A stretch of 64,000 bases of DNA from Alitta virens (GCA_932294295.1 OW028584.1:34047969-34111968), one strand, 5' to 3'; shown: positions 23,703 through 36,176, counted from the first letter of the stretch. Notes: a model not told the origin generated them from the sequence alone. Translations and numbers: made by a program.

Positions 23703-23840
23703 GCCATAATGGCTGCATGCCTTAATAGCAAGCCTTAATAGCTGGCTTCATAGCTGCCATAATGGGTGCCATGATAGCCTTATGGCAGCTGTCACCCATC
23801 ATTTGGCATGTAGCTGCGGCAGTTGATGGCGGATGATGGC
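23703..23840. promoter_or_regulatory. GCCAT/ATGGC (YY1/Pho-core) cluster
   Basis: Seven GCCAT or ATGGC words lie at 23703, 23709, 23756, 23768, 23782, 23826 and 23836. They are nested in partly palindromic sequence (AGCTGCCATAA with TTATGGCAGCT). GCCAT is the core bound by YY1 and fly Pho. The clustering about 15.6 kb upstream of engrailed recalls Polycomb response elements, but this is analogy only. Confidence 0.3.
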
Positions 23841-24729
23841 AACTGATGAGCCACTATAAGCCACTATGGTTATTGCAATAGAAGAGGTGACATGGCTGCT
23901 CCCTGTGGTATTCCATAGCAACTCCCACACAAGTGCTTTTTAGAGTTGATTTGCTCTATGTTGTAGTCATAATAGATTTTTGAATTTTTAAGTGCTGGAA
24001 GTTATTTATGGAAGTTGGAAGCCTTTTCTGTCTGTCTGTCTACTGCCTGTAATAAAGATAATTCAGAACCTATTTTGCTGTCATCCGTAATGTAGTACAT
24101 TTACATGAAGATGCCCATTGAAACCATTACCATAGACAACCACTGACATATATAAAATAAATAGCAGTATTTTTATATGCCGATTTTTTTGTTTCATTTG
24201 TTTATAGAAGGAATGACTTGTAAGCCTAAGTGGGCTGGGTGTGACTAAAATTATTTTGTTATTGTTATTAAATATGTATCACACAAGTCAATAAAAAATA
24301 CCAATACCAAAATATACACAAAAGCAACCTTAAGCTAAATCAATTTTAAGTGATATTTGGGGTGACTGTACGTTAGCATTTGTTTGTATTTTTTAACAAA
24401 GTATTCAGTTATCGATCAAGTCCGTCTTTCAAATACAATCTGGAGCCAATCTATGTACAGTGTAGTCTCATTAAAGATAACTTATCTTTGAGAAATATGA
24501 AATATGTAATATGGATGATGTAATTAACTATGTGGAGTACCCTTGGTGGAGTCGAGTCTAAGCTCCCACAAATGGAGTTAATGAGTCAACATGGTGTGGA
24601 CACCGAGCTGCATCATCTCATCATTATATTTGCCTCTGAAATCAAAGCTACAAAAATACATCTGCTTCAATTCCCCCCTCGAACCAAGCCAATTATCAAT
24701 ATTTTCACGCATCAAATGCACTCCCCTCA

Positions 24730-24772
24730 CCCCCCCCCCCCCCCTCCGGCTGATGGCTACCCCCCCCCCCCC
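24730..24772. repeat. Two poly-C tracts (15 and 13 nt)
   Basis: C runs at 24730-24744 and 24760-24772. Part of a window-wide excess of long G/C homopolymers. Confidence 0.95.
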
Positions 24773-24839
24773 TCATAATAGCTGTCAATCGGATCTCTTT
24801 CTCTTCAAATCCCCCCGGTTTTGCAAATTTGTAATTTCC

Positions 24840-25530
24840 GCCAAAAGGAGCAAATAATATGAGCGATAATCAGGGGGCTCTCATGCGAATTATTTTCTTG
24901 TCAAAGATTTCTCTGACAAATTGGAGATAATCTCATGAAGATTATTCATCCAGCCATCGTTATTTATTACTAATGAGATTCCACTTTAGACAAAATATTA
25001 AATGACTGTAAAAGATAACGGGTTATCCCCCTGGTGAGAAAGACTGATAGTAAAATAAATAGTTAGCGCATGATGGAGGGCATTCGAGTGGGATAATGAG
25101 GTTTAATTGGGTCACTTCACTTATAACATGATGGGTTTCTAGTTACTGCTAAATGCGCTTGTTTTATTTTATTCTTTGTTTCATTTATCCAGCATGCTTG
25201 ATTTAATGTGAAATGTAAAAACTGGGTTCAGGACAGATTTATTCAAAGTTTGAATTGCATATTATAAATTGATTGACTTATTAATACAACAATTAGAGTA
25301 AATGGCAAGAAAATATATAAATCAATTGCGTATTAGTCAAGGCCTATAAGACTGAAAACTATTTCAAATTCTCACTATACTAGTTAATTAAGCTGACTGG
25401 AAATAGAAAAAATGTTATATTTTGAGCCGTAAAAGCGAACAAATTGGCGATTATTGAAATCGTGTCGATAATTAGGCGAGCGATTCAGGAGCGATAATCG
25501 GCGCTCGGGGCGATATTATGACAGTTCTTT
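24840..25530. promoter_or_regulatory. Possible conserved non-coding block with GATAATC/CGATTA words
   Basis: Recurrent GCGATAATC, GAGATAATC, GCGATTATTG, CGATAATTAG, GCGATTC and GCGATAATCGGCG occur in two sub-blocks (24858-25010 and 25440-25525). CpG in GCGAT contexts is unusual for this background. There is no reading frame; regulatory role is inferred. Confidence 0.3.
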
Positions 25531-27012
25531 GGGGTGAGGCAACAGACAGCATTTGCAGCGAGGCAACGTCAATAAATGAACATCAGCAACATTGCCTCCT
25601 CAATCAAATGCTATCTCTGCTCTCATCATTATGGGGTGCTTATTTCAATATTGGTCTATCAGACAGGCACAGGAGCCGGCCACACAATGCCGGCCACCCC
25701 CCGGGGAGTTGGGGGCTTTCAACCGTGCCCCCGTGAACAGCTCTAAAGCTATGAGTAGAGGGATTATAACAGGCTAGGGGGGGGGGCATAAGAGTCACCC
25801 CCCACCCTTAACAGAAAAAGGGGGTAGTAATTGTGATCATCTGTGTACAGCCATCTATCACTGAGATGATGCAGTTGGCTGCTGAGGCAGGAAGAACATC
25901 ATATAGCAGAGGATGGGGATCGGGAGGGGGGCATCGTTTTTATGGGGTTGGGGGGGGGGGGGTGGTTTATTAGATCCACCAATTACAACATTCTCCAAAT
26001 AATCATTGTCATGATTGAGACAGATTGGTCTGTTTGGTTCAAAAGATTATTCTCTTTGTTAGTTTTGGTTTGATAGAAAAATGTGATCTATACAAAGATG
26101 CCAATATGAGTGTATAGAAACTAAAAAGACAATATAATGATTATTATACCAATGTATACCAAAGGCTGACAAAAATGGGTTAATTTTCTATGCAAAAATA
26201 AGGTCAGCACTTGATTCCAAAATATGAAAATTTATATAAGATTAATGACACCTCCAACACTACAAAACATTGTCCTGAAAATACCATCAAAGCAGTTAAT
26301 TACACTCAATATAAAGAGAAAAATGTAAATATTTCTACCATCTAATGCATACAAGTACATTACCATAAGTTTACCAGTTGCAAATACTGTTATTACAGAG
26401 CTGTATACAATGATTAAAAGAAAAGTTAAAAATCTGACTACCTTATATTTATTTTCTACTTCTGAAACTGTCCTTGTATCTGGTACCTTAAATAACAGGA
26501 AATAATTGCGCAATATTATACCGATTTTATGCTAATTTAAGACTGTTTACTTCCAAAGAATTTCCTTTGGGATTTATCAAAGTGAGGGGGGCCAATTTAT
26601 ATCTGCATTTCAATAGAATTTCTTTCAGTCAGTTGAGTATAAGGTTTTCACTGAATTCAATTAGGGAATGCCAATGGACATAGCTAAGTTTAAAGGTACC
26701 ATAAAATAATTAGATCCCAAAGATCAGTAATTAAAAGTCTGAGGTAAACTCTCATAAAAGCCCTCCAAAAAGGTGTTATGTAAATTTATGCTGATTCAAA
26801 GTGGGGTATACAGTGGATCCACACTTAGCTGATGTCATAAATTACTGCCCAGACAGACAGACAAACAGACAAGCAGACAGCTAGACAGACAAACAGACTG
26901 ACAGAATAGGATCCTATGTATACCCAGTTACGTAAGCAGAAAACAAAATGGCCTCAGATAGACACATCAAGGACAGACAGGCAGAAATAACAGATAATTA
27001 TTAAGGTTTAGA
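25531..27012. other. Non-coding, with two poly-G runs and a GACA repeat
   Basis: Poly-G at 25777-25786 and 25950-25962 and a GACA/CAGA simple repeat at about 26850-26910. A minus-strand frame of 93 codons at 26232-26513 has two hydrophobic stretches but no recognisable motif, so it is not called. Confidence 0.5.
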
Positions 27013-27272
27013 TCCTATCCTGTCCTGTCCTGTCCTATCCTATCCTATCCTATCCTCTCCTATCTTGTCCTATCCTATCCTATCTTGTCCTATCCTATCC
27101 TGTCCTATCCTATCCTATCCTGTCCTATCCTATCCTGTCCTATCTTGTCCTATCCTATCCTGTCCTATCCTATCCTATCTTGTCCTATCCTATCCTGTCC
27201 TATCCTATCTTGTCCTATCCTATCCTATCCTATCCTATCCTATCCTATCCTATCCTATCCTATCCTATCCTA
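27013..27272. repeat. (TCCTA)n/(TCCTG)n pentanucleotide array
   Basis: About 260 bp of CCTAT with regular CCTGT and CTTGT variants; the last 60 bp or so are pure TCCTA. The overlapping frame coding for SYPILSCP-type repeats is an artefact of the array. Confidence 0.97.
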
Positions 27273-28679
27273 TGTTTCTCTTCCGAACCACTTCACACAT
27301 TTTTGCCATCTTATATATTGAAAGAGCTTTGTTACAACAAATGTGTGAATTTATAAAAACACAATTCAAATATGCCAATATCATTATATCAGAGAATAAA
27401 GTGAATGGGCTAATATATATAAACAAGGGGTTGTTTCACACTGAAAAAAGAAAGGTGTTTGAATTAAAAGCATTATGCACAAATTGAGGTCGTCAGCTAG
27501 GCAACAGGGTCACAATGAAACGCCATGGGTGGTTGTAATTCAATATATCCATCCGCATTGGTTGGGGGTAGAGGGTATGCCCTTTAGTCGGCTGTTTTAC
27601 CCCTTTTATTCGACAAATATCTAGAGTGTCTTTGAAGGACTTCGAATATCAAAGTATCAATTCATTTGCTCGTATCATCTGTATCATTTAACTCATGTAT
27701 CATTCTATCAGGGTGTATGGACAAATGCCATTTTAAAATGCCCCTCATTCACTGTGTGTATTCTCTGCGTGTTTGGAGTTGAATTAACTTGTGATACAAG
27801 AGAGGTCATTGTTCAAATAGGGCCCAGGTAGAATTGCAGGTGAAAATGAAGAGACCTCGCAGTGTCAAATAAACTCACAAAAGACAGAAACATTTATTGT
27901 TCAGACTTCAGAGTGCTCTGCAAAATCACTGCTAACACTTGATATTAAGTTTTATGAGCTTTTATGCTTGTGTTACTGACTAAAAATGGCAGCAGAATGC
28001 CTATATTAATACAGTAGGCCTATAGGTTCTATTTACTTTATTATTATTTTTATTGGGTTATATTCAATGGGTTCAATTAGGTATATAGGTGCCTACATTA
28101 AATTTCATGGGTTATATTAATATATACAGTGATACCAATTATAGTGATGGGAATCGGTCGAATTTCTATGATCGATTATCGGATGATTATCGGATGACCT
28201 TAGGAATTCGATTATCGATTGTTTATTAAATTAAAAAAGAAATTATATCTAGGACTACAACTAACCTGAACTTTTAAGACAGTAGGCTATAGGCCTACAA
28301 TACGCAAATATTATGTGATTAGATCCAAACCAATTAATATGCTGTTACATCGATACATTTTGCATTGAATGGGACATGCCCTGACTCCTGAGTCCTACTG
28401 CACAGAAGTCTATATTTAGCATACAGACCAGGCAGGCAAACTGCAGTTTTGTAGATCTGCGGTGCAGTGCCACTATCTGCCACATAATAATCTGCCAAAT
28501 CTGCCACGTTGGGAACATGATCAGTGTAAATGTACAATTACATACATACATATTATGTCAGGAATACTATATATATTGTACATAAAATACGCAAAACGGC
28601 ATTTATTTACGTTTTTTAGCACACAGCAATGGCTCAGCCTATCAATGTAGCCCGCATTTTCGTGCCATTTCTGCCACGG
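27273..28679. other. Non-coding, nothing clear
   Basis: AT-rich intergenic DNA with TAGGCCTATA-like words and a GATTATCGGATGATTATCGG direct repeat near 28172-28192. No gene-like frame is seen. Confidence 0.5.
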
Positions 28680-28752
28680 GGTTCCGTAGTGTAGTGGTTA
28701 TCACGCTCGCCTCACACGCGAGAGGTCCTGGGTTCGAAACCCAGCGGAACCA
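28680..28752 (+). tRNA. tRNA-Val (anticodon CAC)
   Basis: The 7-bp acceptor stem GGTTCCG/CGGAACC, A-box TAGTGTAGTGGTTATCACG, anticodon stem CTCGC/GCGAG around loop CTCACAC (anticodon CAC), and T arm CTGGGTTCGAAACCCAG with the B box are all intact. The discriminator is A, and TTTT follows within a few bases. It closely matches the animal Val-CAC isoacceptor, has no intron, and 3' CCA is not encoded. Confidence 0.97.
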
Positions 28753-29494
28753 ACTTTTCCATTTTTCAACATTTATTTTACTCAATTCTGGTTATATTTA
28801 GAAGCCAGCAGTTGTCCTTTACGAAATTATTGCTCTAATATGACAAATTAGGCCAAAATAATAATTATTTAAGATTCCACATTGGCCACAATGACAAATT
28901 TATGCCATATTAGTCTATAGATATACCTAGACCTAAATTGTAATTTGTAGCCACTACTAGCCCTCAAGAGATAGACCTTTTCTATCTAGCCTACATAGGT
29001 CATATACAGCATAGGTTATCCAGTAGGTAGGGTGGTTCAAAAAATAAAAGTATAGGCCTAGATCTAGATCCAGGTATATAGGATTCTCGTAACTTCTCTT
29101 TCCCTATCTTTATTTTATCATTGATATACTTGCTTTGGTGTGATTATCGTTTTGTTAAATTGTTTGTTTGTGTGCATGTGTTATTATGAGGTTGAGTAAA
29201 ATTAATGTGATTCTGATTCAATAGGCCTAACTATTTCGTATGATCAAGTGAACCTACCCCTCAAATTTTGAACAAAAGGCCTAAAATTAGAGGTTGCTAC
29301 CAAAATGCACTTTTATACCTAAGGTAATAATGTGAATAATATAGGCCTGCATGCATATATAGAATTCAAGAACTGACAAGTACATCCTATTCAGAATGAT
29401 CTTTAGGGAGTCTTTCAAGACTTCAGATGCTACAAATCTAATCTAGAAAACAAATGAGGGTGAACTGAAATAAACTTATCCACCAGAAGAACCA
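28753..29494. other. Non-coding, nothing clear
   Basis: AT-rich with repeated TAGGCCTA words. No frame, RNA gene or repeat that I can support. Confidence 0.5.
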
Positions 29495-30428
29495 TTAGTA
29501 GGGAGACAGGGTCCCTTTGGAATAATTACTAAATTTGGTTGAATATCTTCTGTAGCAGCAAAAAATGGATATTGAAATCCATCATCCAGTGAGGCAGCAT
29601 TTTTGTGACCTTAAAAATCACCACAATAGTCCCCAGGCATGGGTTACATTGGGACAGAGGCTGGGGACCACTGGGACATAAAAAACAACAGTATTTGTAA
29701 CTTTATTTTGCAATGAAATTATTCAATTTGTAAATTGTTACTCCCACGAAGACAATTATATGATCAGTGATCATCTATCGGACTTTGATGCACACCATCT
29801 GAATTTTTGACATAACTGCATTTATGCAATACGATTTCGATCTTTTTTAGATAATAAAGATATAATTTTAAGAACTGTGTCAAAACATAGAATATCATAT
29901 ACCTGGCACAATTTCTCAATTACAAAACAATTGGTTGAGGCTGTTGGATATAACAACGATATAACAAATCCCAGTCATAATTTGAAACTTGGTGACTATA
30001 GATGGCGCAAGCAGTCACCATACTGTCCCAAAGTACCGACCTGACTGTCCCAATGGTCCAATGGTCCCCATGCAGTGGTTTTTAGAACCCCCTGTTTGCT
30101 GTTGCACCCATGCTGTGTGAGATTACTGCCTAATCAGATCTCCGTGAAATATTATGAAAGCTAGGGTAATTTCTGTAGCCTTGCTGTCAGCGAGTCTAGG
30201 TCCTTCATGTTATGAATGAATGGAAAATTTACTTCGGACTTCAAAATACATGAAATAATCCACCACAGTTGAATGCTTCATTTGATCTTCGCGGTTTCCA
30301 CAAATAAAATGAAGCTGTTCCCCTACTTTAGTTTTAGGCCAGCCTTGGGTTTCTGAAGCTGTCTATCATCCAGATATGGCAGGTGTCCCAATGTACCCCA
30401 TGTCCCAAAGGGCCCCCCGTTTCCCCTA
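29495..30428. mobile_element. Candidate non-autonomous DNA transposon with inverted ends
   Basis: The left end AGTAGGGAGACAGGGTCCC is an imperfect inverted copy of the right end (reverse complement AGTAGGGGAAACGGGGGGCC, followed by CTTTGGGAC). Sub-terminal GGGACA/TGTCCC words recur at about 29650-29680, 30025-30060 and 30385-30410, mostly inverted between halves. No transposase frame is present and no clear target duplication is seen, so the element is non-autonomous or decayed. Ends are approximate. Confidence 0.5.
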
Positions 30429-30935
30429 CTGCATATGCATCATAATATCAACAAACAATATTACATATTTGACTTGCTAATCAGTTCCTATTTAATACTG
30501 TCAATAATAGTTGGTCCAGTAAATTACTATACTCACCAATTTACAGCAGTATGCCAGCATAGTAAGAAGAACATACAGTGCCACCTAGGGGAATCGTTGT
30601 GTCAATCACATTTAAAGAAAACTTCACAGTGCAGTGCATGAAGTGTGCAACAGCAATTGTATCTCTGTGCGAATGAAATACAAATGCATGGTACTTTGGT
30701 AGCAACCTCTAAATGTTTTCCGAGTGACCCAAATTTTTGTATATAAAATAATAAAAGGAAAAAGGCAGCCTTGTAGAGCTACATATTTAAGATATTATTT
30801 TTTTTCCTATATACCCTATAATCCAAGTATTTAATATGTGACAAGCTGTTAGAGGCAGATGTTGTACAAAGAATCTATCTAGTATAGACTGGGTGGAAAT
30901 CGATAATGTTCCTAATTATACATAAATTGAAGAGT

Positions 30936-31139
30936 TAAGGTAAGGTAAGGTAAGGTAAGGTAAGGTTAGGTAAGGTAAGGTAAGGTAAGCTAAGGTAAGG
31001 AAAGCTAAGGTAAGGTAAGGTAAAGGAAAGGTAGGGTAAGGAAAGGTAAGGTAAGGTAAGGGAAGGGAAGGTAAGGAAAGGTAAGGTAAGGAAAGGTAAG
31101 GTAGGGTAAAGGAAAGGTAAGGGAAAGGTAAGGTAAGGT
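30936..31139. repeat. (GGTAA)n pentanucleotide array
   Basis: About 200 bp of AAGGT units, pure at the left and interrupted by GGAAA and GGTAGG variants at the right. Overlapping minus-strand frames (TLPYLTLPY-type) are artefacts. Confidence 0.97.
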
Positions 31140-31262
31140 TTAACGACGATAGCCTCAACATTTTTTGTTGAATCATACAACTCATTAGGTTATAGCCTTT
31201 ATAATTAGAACTATGGGCATATATTTATATGGCCTATAGTGTATAAAACACATGTCGTCTAA

Positions 31263-31385
31263 GTGTCTGTCTGTCAGTCTGTCTGCCTGTCTGTCTATCT
31301 GTCTATCTGTCTGTCTATCTGTCTATTTTTCTGTCTGTCTATCTGTCTATCTGCCTGTCTCACTTTTCTCTGGCAGTCTGTCTTG
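31263..31385. repeat. (GTCT)n simple repeat
   Basis: GTCT/ATCT tetranucleotides with interruptions. Confidence 0.93.
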
Positions 31386-32037
31386 ATGTGTCTAAGTTGA
31401 CACTCCCGTCTGTCAGTCTGTCAAACAATTTCAACTTCGACTTCTACAATTCCATCCAAATTCAAGTAACTCAAACAAAACAAGCCGAAACATGCACAAC
31501 CACTTGTCAGGTGAGTCAAACAGGGTTTTTAACTTGATTCATTCGTTACCCCGAGGCGAGAGACATTTAATCGATAAGTTTTTCATAAGATACTCGTTAG
31601 GGCCCACATGTTTATCAAGATGTGGCCCCCTGTTGCTTGGGTGTCTGGGATGAGCAGACGACAGTCTTTGGTTTCAAGTCCATGGGGAGAAAATGTCAGG
31701 TGAATTTTACTTCATATTACAGGAGAGTAGATCAAATATACACCTTGTCGTGTTTGCTAAATTACAAGCCAAGGCTCCTATATTTAAATATCATAGATTG
31801 TTTAATTTTTGTGTATTAAGGTATATTATGTAATGTTCAGATAGTGTTAAGGTGTGCTGAACACAGAATTAAAATGATAAGACTGTCCAAACTAATTTTA
31901 AATTCGGCTGCTACCCTGTGACCAAATTACATACCTGGTAGACAAGAGGGCAAAAAGCAAAACAAAAAAAAGAGGGGTTTTTAATAGTTAGAAAGTTGAC
32001 GTTTGACTCAATACATGCTCAATAGTAATTCCAGGCT

Positions 32038-32088
32038 TTTAATGATCAAATATACTCGAAAAACAAGTGGACATTTATTATGGATCCT
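32038..32088. repeat. End fragment of TE family Z (copy 1)
   Basis: The reverse complement of this stretch (GGATCCATAATAAATGTCCA, then CTTGTTTTT) matches the DNA at 63925-63975 nearly base for base, and more loosely 38600-38632. I read it as the terminus of a dispersed element. Confidence 0.6.
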
Positions 32089-32624
32089 ACTGTACATTTA
32101 AAACTAAGTCTTTATTCACCTTTCTTGACAATTTGCATTTAAAATTCGCCATAATGCCAAGCTATCTCTCCTAAATCAACAATCTGATAAATTGAGATCG
32201 TTGGGATTCAGTATCATCCAACATGATTTAAGGGTCACACAACAGGAAGTAAGAGAGATAGTGACATAAAATGACTTAATTGAATGACTTGATTGGGGTG
32301 GATCATTCTTCCAAACATGCAAATGAAGTAGAAATTAGCATTTTACAACAACTTAATTTTTACAACCAGAAAAAAATAAAGTAATTTCAGAACAATTGAG
32401 AAAGAACATCGCTGTAAAATTGAAAAGTTAGCTAATAGATTTTTGGGAAACTGGTCCAATAAAGTAATCACACTTGTACAAATGTATTAAATTGATGACA
32501 AAGAAGAGAAAGATATATTTTATTGACAAAGAAAGTTCATTCACGACTTTAGTGTCTAAATAGACTTAGTGCAGTACTGCATTATGAGAACAGGAACTGC
32601 TTTTATCGAAATGGTATCTGTAGG

Positions 32625-32925
32625 AAAGAAAGAAAGACAGAAATAAGTAAATAAAGATAGAAAGCAAGATAGATAAATAGATAAATAGATAGACAGATAG
32701 ATAGATGGATAGATAGGTAGAAAGACACATAGATAGATAGACAGAGAGACAGACAGATGAAAAGATAGACAGATAGATAGATAGATAGATAGCTAGATAG
32801 CTAGATAGATAGATAGATAGATAGATAACAGACAGACATACAGACATACAGACAGACAGACAGATAGTTAGCTAGATAGATAGATAGATAGGCAGATAGG
32901 CAGATAGATAGACAGATAGATAGAT
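32625..32925. repeat. (GATA)n/(GACA)n microsatellite
   Basis: About 300 bp of GATA with AAAG, GACA and GGCA variants. Frames across it are artefacts. Confidence 0.96.
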
Positions 32926-33748
32926 ATGCATGCAAGTTTCAGCAGTCTCAACAATATATGTATGTGGTCATTGTGGATTTTTTTTTTGTGGATTTTAAAT
33001 TAAACACATTCTCATTGCTTTTATTTAAATTTTTCGAAATCACTGGTATAAATAAATGAACTGATGGTCTGACATTACCACATAGGTAAAGTGTACCTTA
33101 GGGTAATTTTGGTAATTGTCCGCAAAGTAGGTACCCTACCTCATTAAAATTCAAATATTCCAATTCTACCCAAAATGACCCAAGCTGTTAAAATCGACCT
33201 GAGGACAATTTAACTCAAAAATTTGACTTTCAAATTTTCGATCCTGAGAACATAACATTTGATCCATTTAAAAATACGTAATATTTAAAAGGTGTGTCAT
33301 AACATATTATGCAATCAGTTAAAGTAGCTTGATTGAATTTAAGTGGCCTTAAGACTCCTTAACACAATGATCTGACGCCTTAAAGGCTATATTTATTTTG
33401 TGTTTTAATTAAGGCTTTAAGGCTTAATTGGATCTCAATTAATTTAATAGTTATGTAACATTGATTATTAATCAAAGCATATTATTCAATCATACTCAAG
33501 TTATTAACATATTCTGCCACAATACCCCAAAATGACAGCAACTTTTATTTGCGGTGTCAACGTTTAGTATTTATGAACACGGATACTTGCAGTGTTGGGA
33601 ACACAATTTTAAGAGTTCTGACAATAATATCTTATGTAATTCACGATTAAATTAAAATAATTCTACTTACCATTTTCAAAATCAACTTATGTTCCCAAAA
33701 AGTAATCTTGAAGCTTTCCTTTGAAGTTGAGTTAAACCAAAACGTGTG

Positions 33749-33823
33749 TATGACGCTGTGACGCTCTGGAGAACGTCAAGACACAGCGATCAAAGGAGCG
33801 TCAGAGCGTCTTGGCCTGCGTCA
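33749..33823. promoter_or_regulatory. CGTC/GACGC island G
   Basis: TGACGCTG, TGACGCTC, AACGTCA, GAGCGTCA, GAGCGTC and TGCGTCA occur in 75 bp: three GACG/CGTC words face one way and three the other. Candidate regulatory element of the same class as the other islands. Confidence 0.4.
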
Positions 33824-35095
33824 TGGGAGGAGCTCAGGTTCCTTGTAAAACTTTGTTGCATATTGAAATATCTCAACTGACAATGTTCTGCACAAAGTCA
33901 TACTTGTATATTAAATCAATTAAAAGTAAAAAAAGTCATTCAAGTGGGAAATATCATATATATGAAAATCTATAATTTTTGTTATTTGCTAGATGTTTAT
34001 GTGTCCTTAGATTTATTTAATGACTGCCTATATCCAATCATTATTTGGTTAATTAACTGAATTGGAATGGATAAAATAAACTCTTAATTAACAAGCTATA
34101 CATAGAAATTACTGTTTCTTTTAGAAATTATATAAAGCAAATTATATCTGTTATTGCTTATTTTTATGCCAAAAACATTTTTTTTTATCAGACATTTACA
34201 CTAAGGTCTAGAACTGCTCATTAGGCAGTTCATGTAAATTGTAAGATTTCAATTCACTCTCACTAGCTAAGACTGTCACTAACGACCAAGAGGCTAAATT
34301 ATACAGCGCAACCTTATTGTCAGAATTCCAGTGTAAATTCAGTGCAATTGCATGCAGGCTGATTTCCATGACAACTGGAAAATATGGAGATGAGGCAACT
34401 GCCAAGACTGTCCCCCAGGAATTTGAAGTCTTCATTTTGGGTAATTGCAGGTTTAAACAAACATTTGGGGTAAAAAGCCACAACCCCTGTAACCGAAACT
34501 GGGGTCCAATGCGGGTAGAAAGGGCGCAAATGAGAAAGTGAATATGTCAAGGTAGGTTTAAATTATAGCAAAGTTACATTTAACTAATACAGTCTAGTCT
34601 GCCTATAAATAAATATTTACTTCTTCATTTTTCCAATGTTACAAAACCCGGTTTCACGATCAACTAAACATTATTTATCTTAAAATATTGTGTTTAATTC
34701 AACATTTTATGTTTAAATTTCCATGAGCCCCACCATACTGAACAATTGTCCAGAGATGATGCCATTTCCATTGTGTTTCCATAAACGTAGCAGAATCAGA
34801 GGGTATGTTAAGATTTTCTAAGTAGTGTGGTTGTATACATATGTATACTAAGTTGTGAGACGGCAAAACTTTTTTGATATTCATAAAGGGTTTTAGGTGT
34901 GCTTCAGCTCTCTTAAATGATGTAGAAAAGCAATCATTTCAATATTTTTATGGGTTGATTTCTGAATTTGAAATATATACATGTACCGATTTCTGACGTA
35001 AGAGTGTGTTGTGAATGTTTAGGGATAAACTGCATTTTGTGGAATGGTTGAACTGTACATCTAAAGACAAACTAATGAGGGACTGGCTCAGAGAA
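33824..35095. other. Non-coding, nothing clear
   Basis: AT-rich. Overlapping frames at 34208-34550 (up to 91 codons, both strands) match no family I recognise and lack splice context. Confidence 0.5.
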
Positions 35096-35190
35096 GCAGC
35101 CAGCTAATCAGCCAGCAATAAAACTAGCCAGCCAGTCAGCCAACCAGTCAGCCAGCCAACCAATCAGCCAGTTAGCCAGTCAGTCAGTTC
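35096..35190. repeat. (CAGC)n/(CAGT)n/(CAAC)n repeat
   Basis: An interrupted AGCC/AGTC/AACC tetranucleotide array of about 95 bp. Confidence 0.93.
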
Positions 35191-35589
35191 TGTTACACTT
35201 AATTAACAGACTGCCTGATCACACAAACTGGATGCTTCCAAACCTGGTCTTCCGATGCCGGGAATTGTTGAATTTAAACAAAATGTCCAATTTCGGAGCA
35301 ATCAGAGAAAAGACAGGGAGCCCCCCTTAAATCAATGAAATGGGGAACTTTGACCTCAGATCGATTGAGCCAAACTGCAGTAAGTGACAGGTGATTATGG
35401 TATATTCAAGGATATGGTGATCAAAGTCGGAATGTTTATTGGTATTTAATACTTCAAAGCTGATCAGAAAGTTGATAGAAATGAAAAAGCTGAAACTTCA
35501 AGGGTCCATTTTCAGTCTTATTGTTGCAAGGGGCGGGCTGTAGGACCAGCCGTGTTTATTATTCATGGGATTTCAAGAGGTTTCGGATC

Positions 35590-35960
35590 ATGAGCCAGAG
35601 CTGGTGCTTAAATCGTCTGCCCTGACGATCAATGACAGTGATTCGGCTCTTTTTGAATTCATCGGGGGTAATAGGCAAGCCAAGTGGGTTGTTTTCAGTC
35701 AACTTCAGTCAAATCCAGTCAATTTGGCCGCGCGCTAAATTGTCGTCTGCTTTCGGCGTTCGACCAGTGAAAGTTGAAGGGCGCCATTTAATCGGGCAGT
35801 TGGGAGCGCGCAGCTTTTCAATGCGAATCAATTTGAGGAAGGTAATTACGGGTGTCGGGGCGACGGAGCAGGCACTAATGACCCTTCTCAATTCACAACT
35901 TTGTAATAATGAGGGTTTTTACCTACACCCCCTGCCTCATCTGATATACGAGGGTTAGTC
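35590..35960. promoter_or_regulatory. CpG-bearing segment with two TCGTCTGC words
   Basis: TCGTCTGC at 35613-35620 and 35743-35750, with AGTCAA direct repeats (35697-35722) and CGCGC words. A 108-codon plus frame (35632-35958) spans it, but the residues match no family and I do not call it coding. Likely non-coding regulatory DNA. Confidence 0.3.
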
Positions 35961-36025
35961 GGTTCGTTAAGTGCGGTCTTTGCCCATTGCAAGGACCTCG
36001 CTTCACTTGCTTCCTTTTGCGCTTT

Positions 36026-36176
36026 GACGTTCCTTGCGACGTTCATTTAGACGGCCGTCGTGAGCGTCGTGAAAGTCCTGAGCGGCGTTTTGTGCCCAAA
36101 TTGATTAGGGAGGGCGTCGTGGACAGCGTCATTTCCCTCAAGACTGGCGTCAATGAGTGCGTCAGTGACAGCGTCA
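36026..36176. promoter_or_regulatory. CGTC island H (largest)
   Basis: At least ten CGTC/GACG words in 150 bp (GACGTTC, CGACGTTC, GACGGCCGTCGTGAGCGTCG, GGGCGTCGTG, AGCGTCA, GGCGTCAA, TGCGTCAG, AGCGTCAG). The right half reads as four CGTCA words of one orientation, the first two 22 bp and the last two 14 bp apart. This is the strongest of the CGTC islands. Confidence 0.4.

Noticed and set aside
26232..26513. 93-codon minus frame with two hydrophobic segments
   Set aside because: I considered an exon of a membrane enzyme such as chitin synthase, but no catalytic motif or convincing splice junction is visible. A protein-database search of 26232-26513 would settle it.
27065..27487. 140-codon plus frame of SYPILSCPIL type
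   Set aside because: Pentanucleotide array plus chance read-through; the C-terminal part has no recognisable domain.
30916..31185. Minus-strand frames of LTLPYLTLPY type
   Set aside because: GGTAA array translation.
35632..35958. 108-codon plus frame
   Set aside because: Lies in a CpG-rich, motif-rich segment; no family match and no exon partners.
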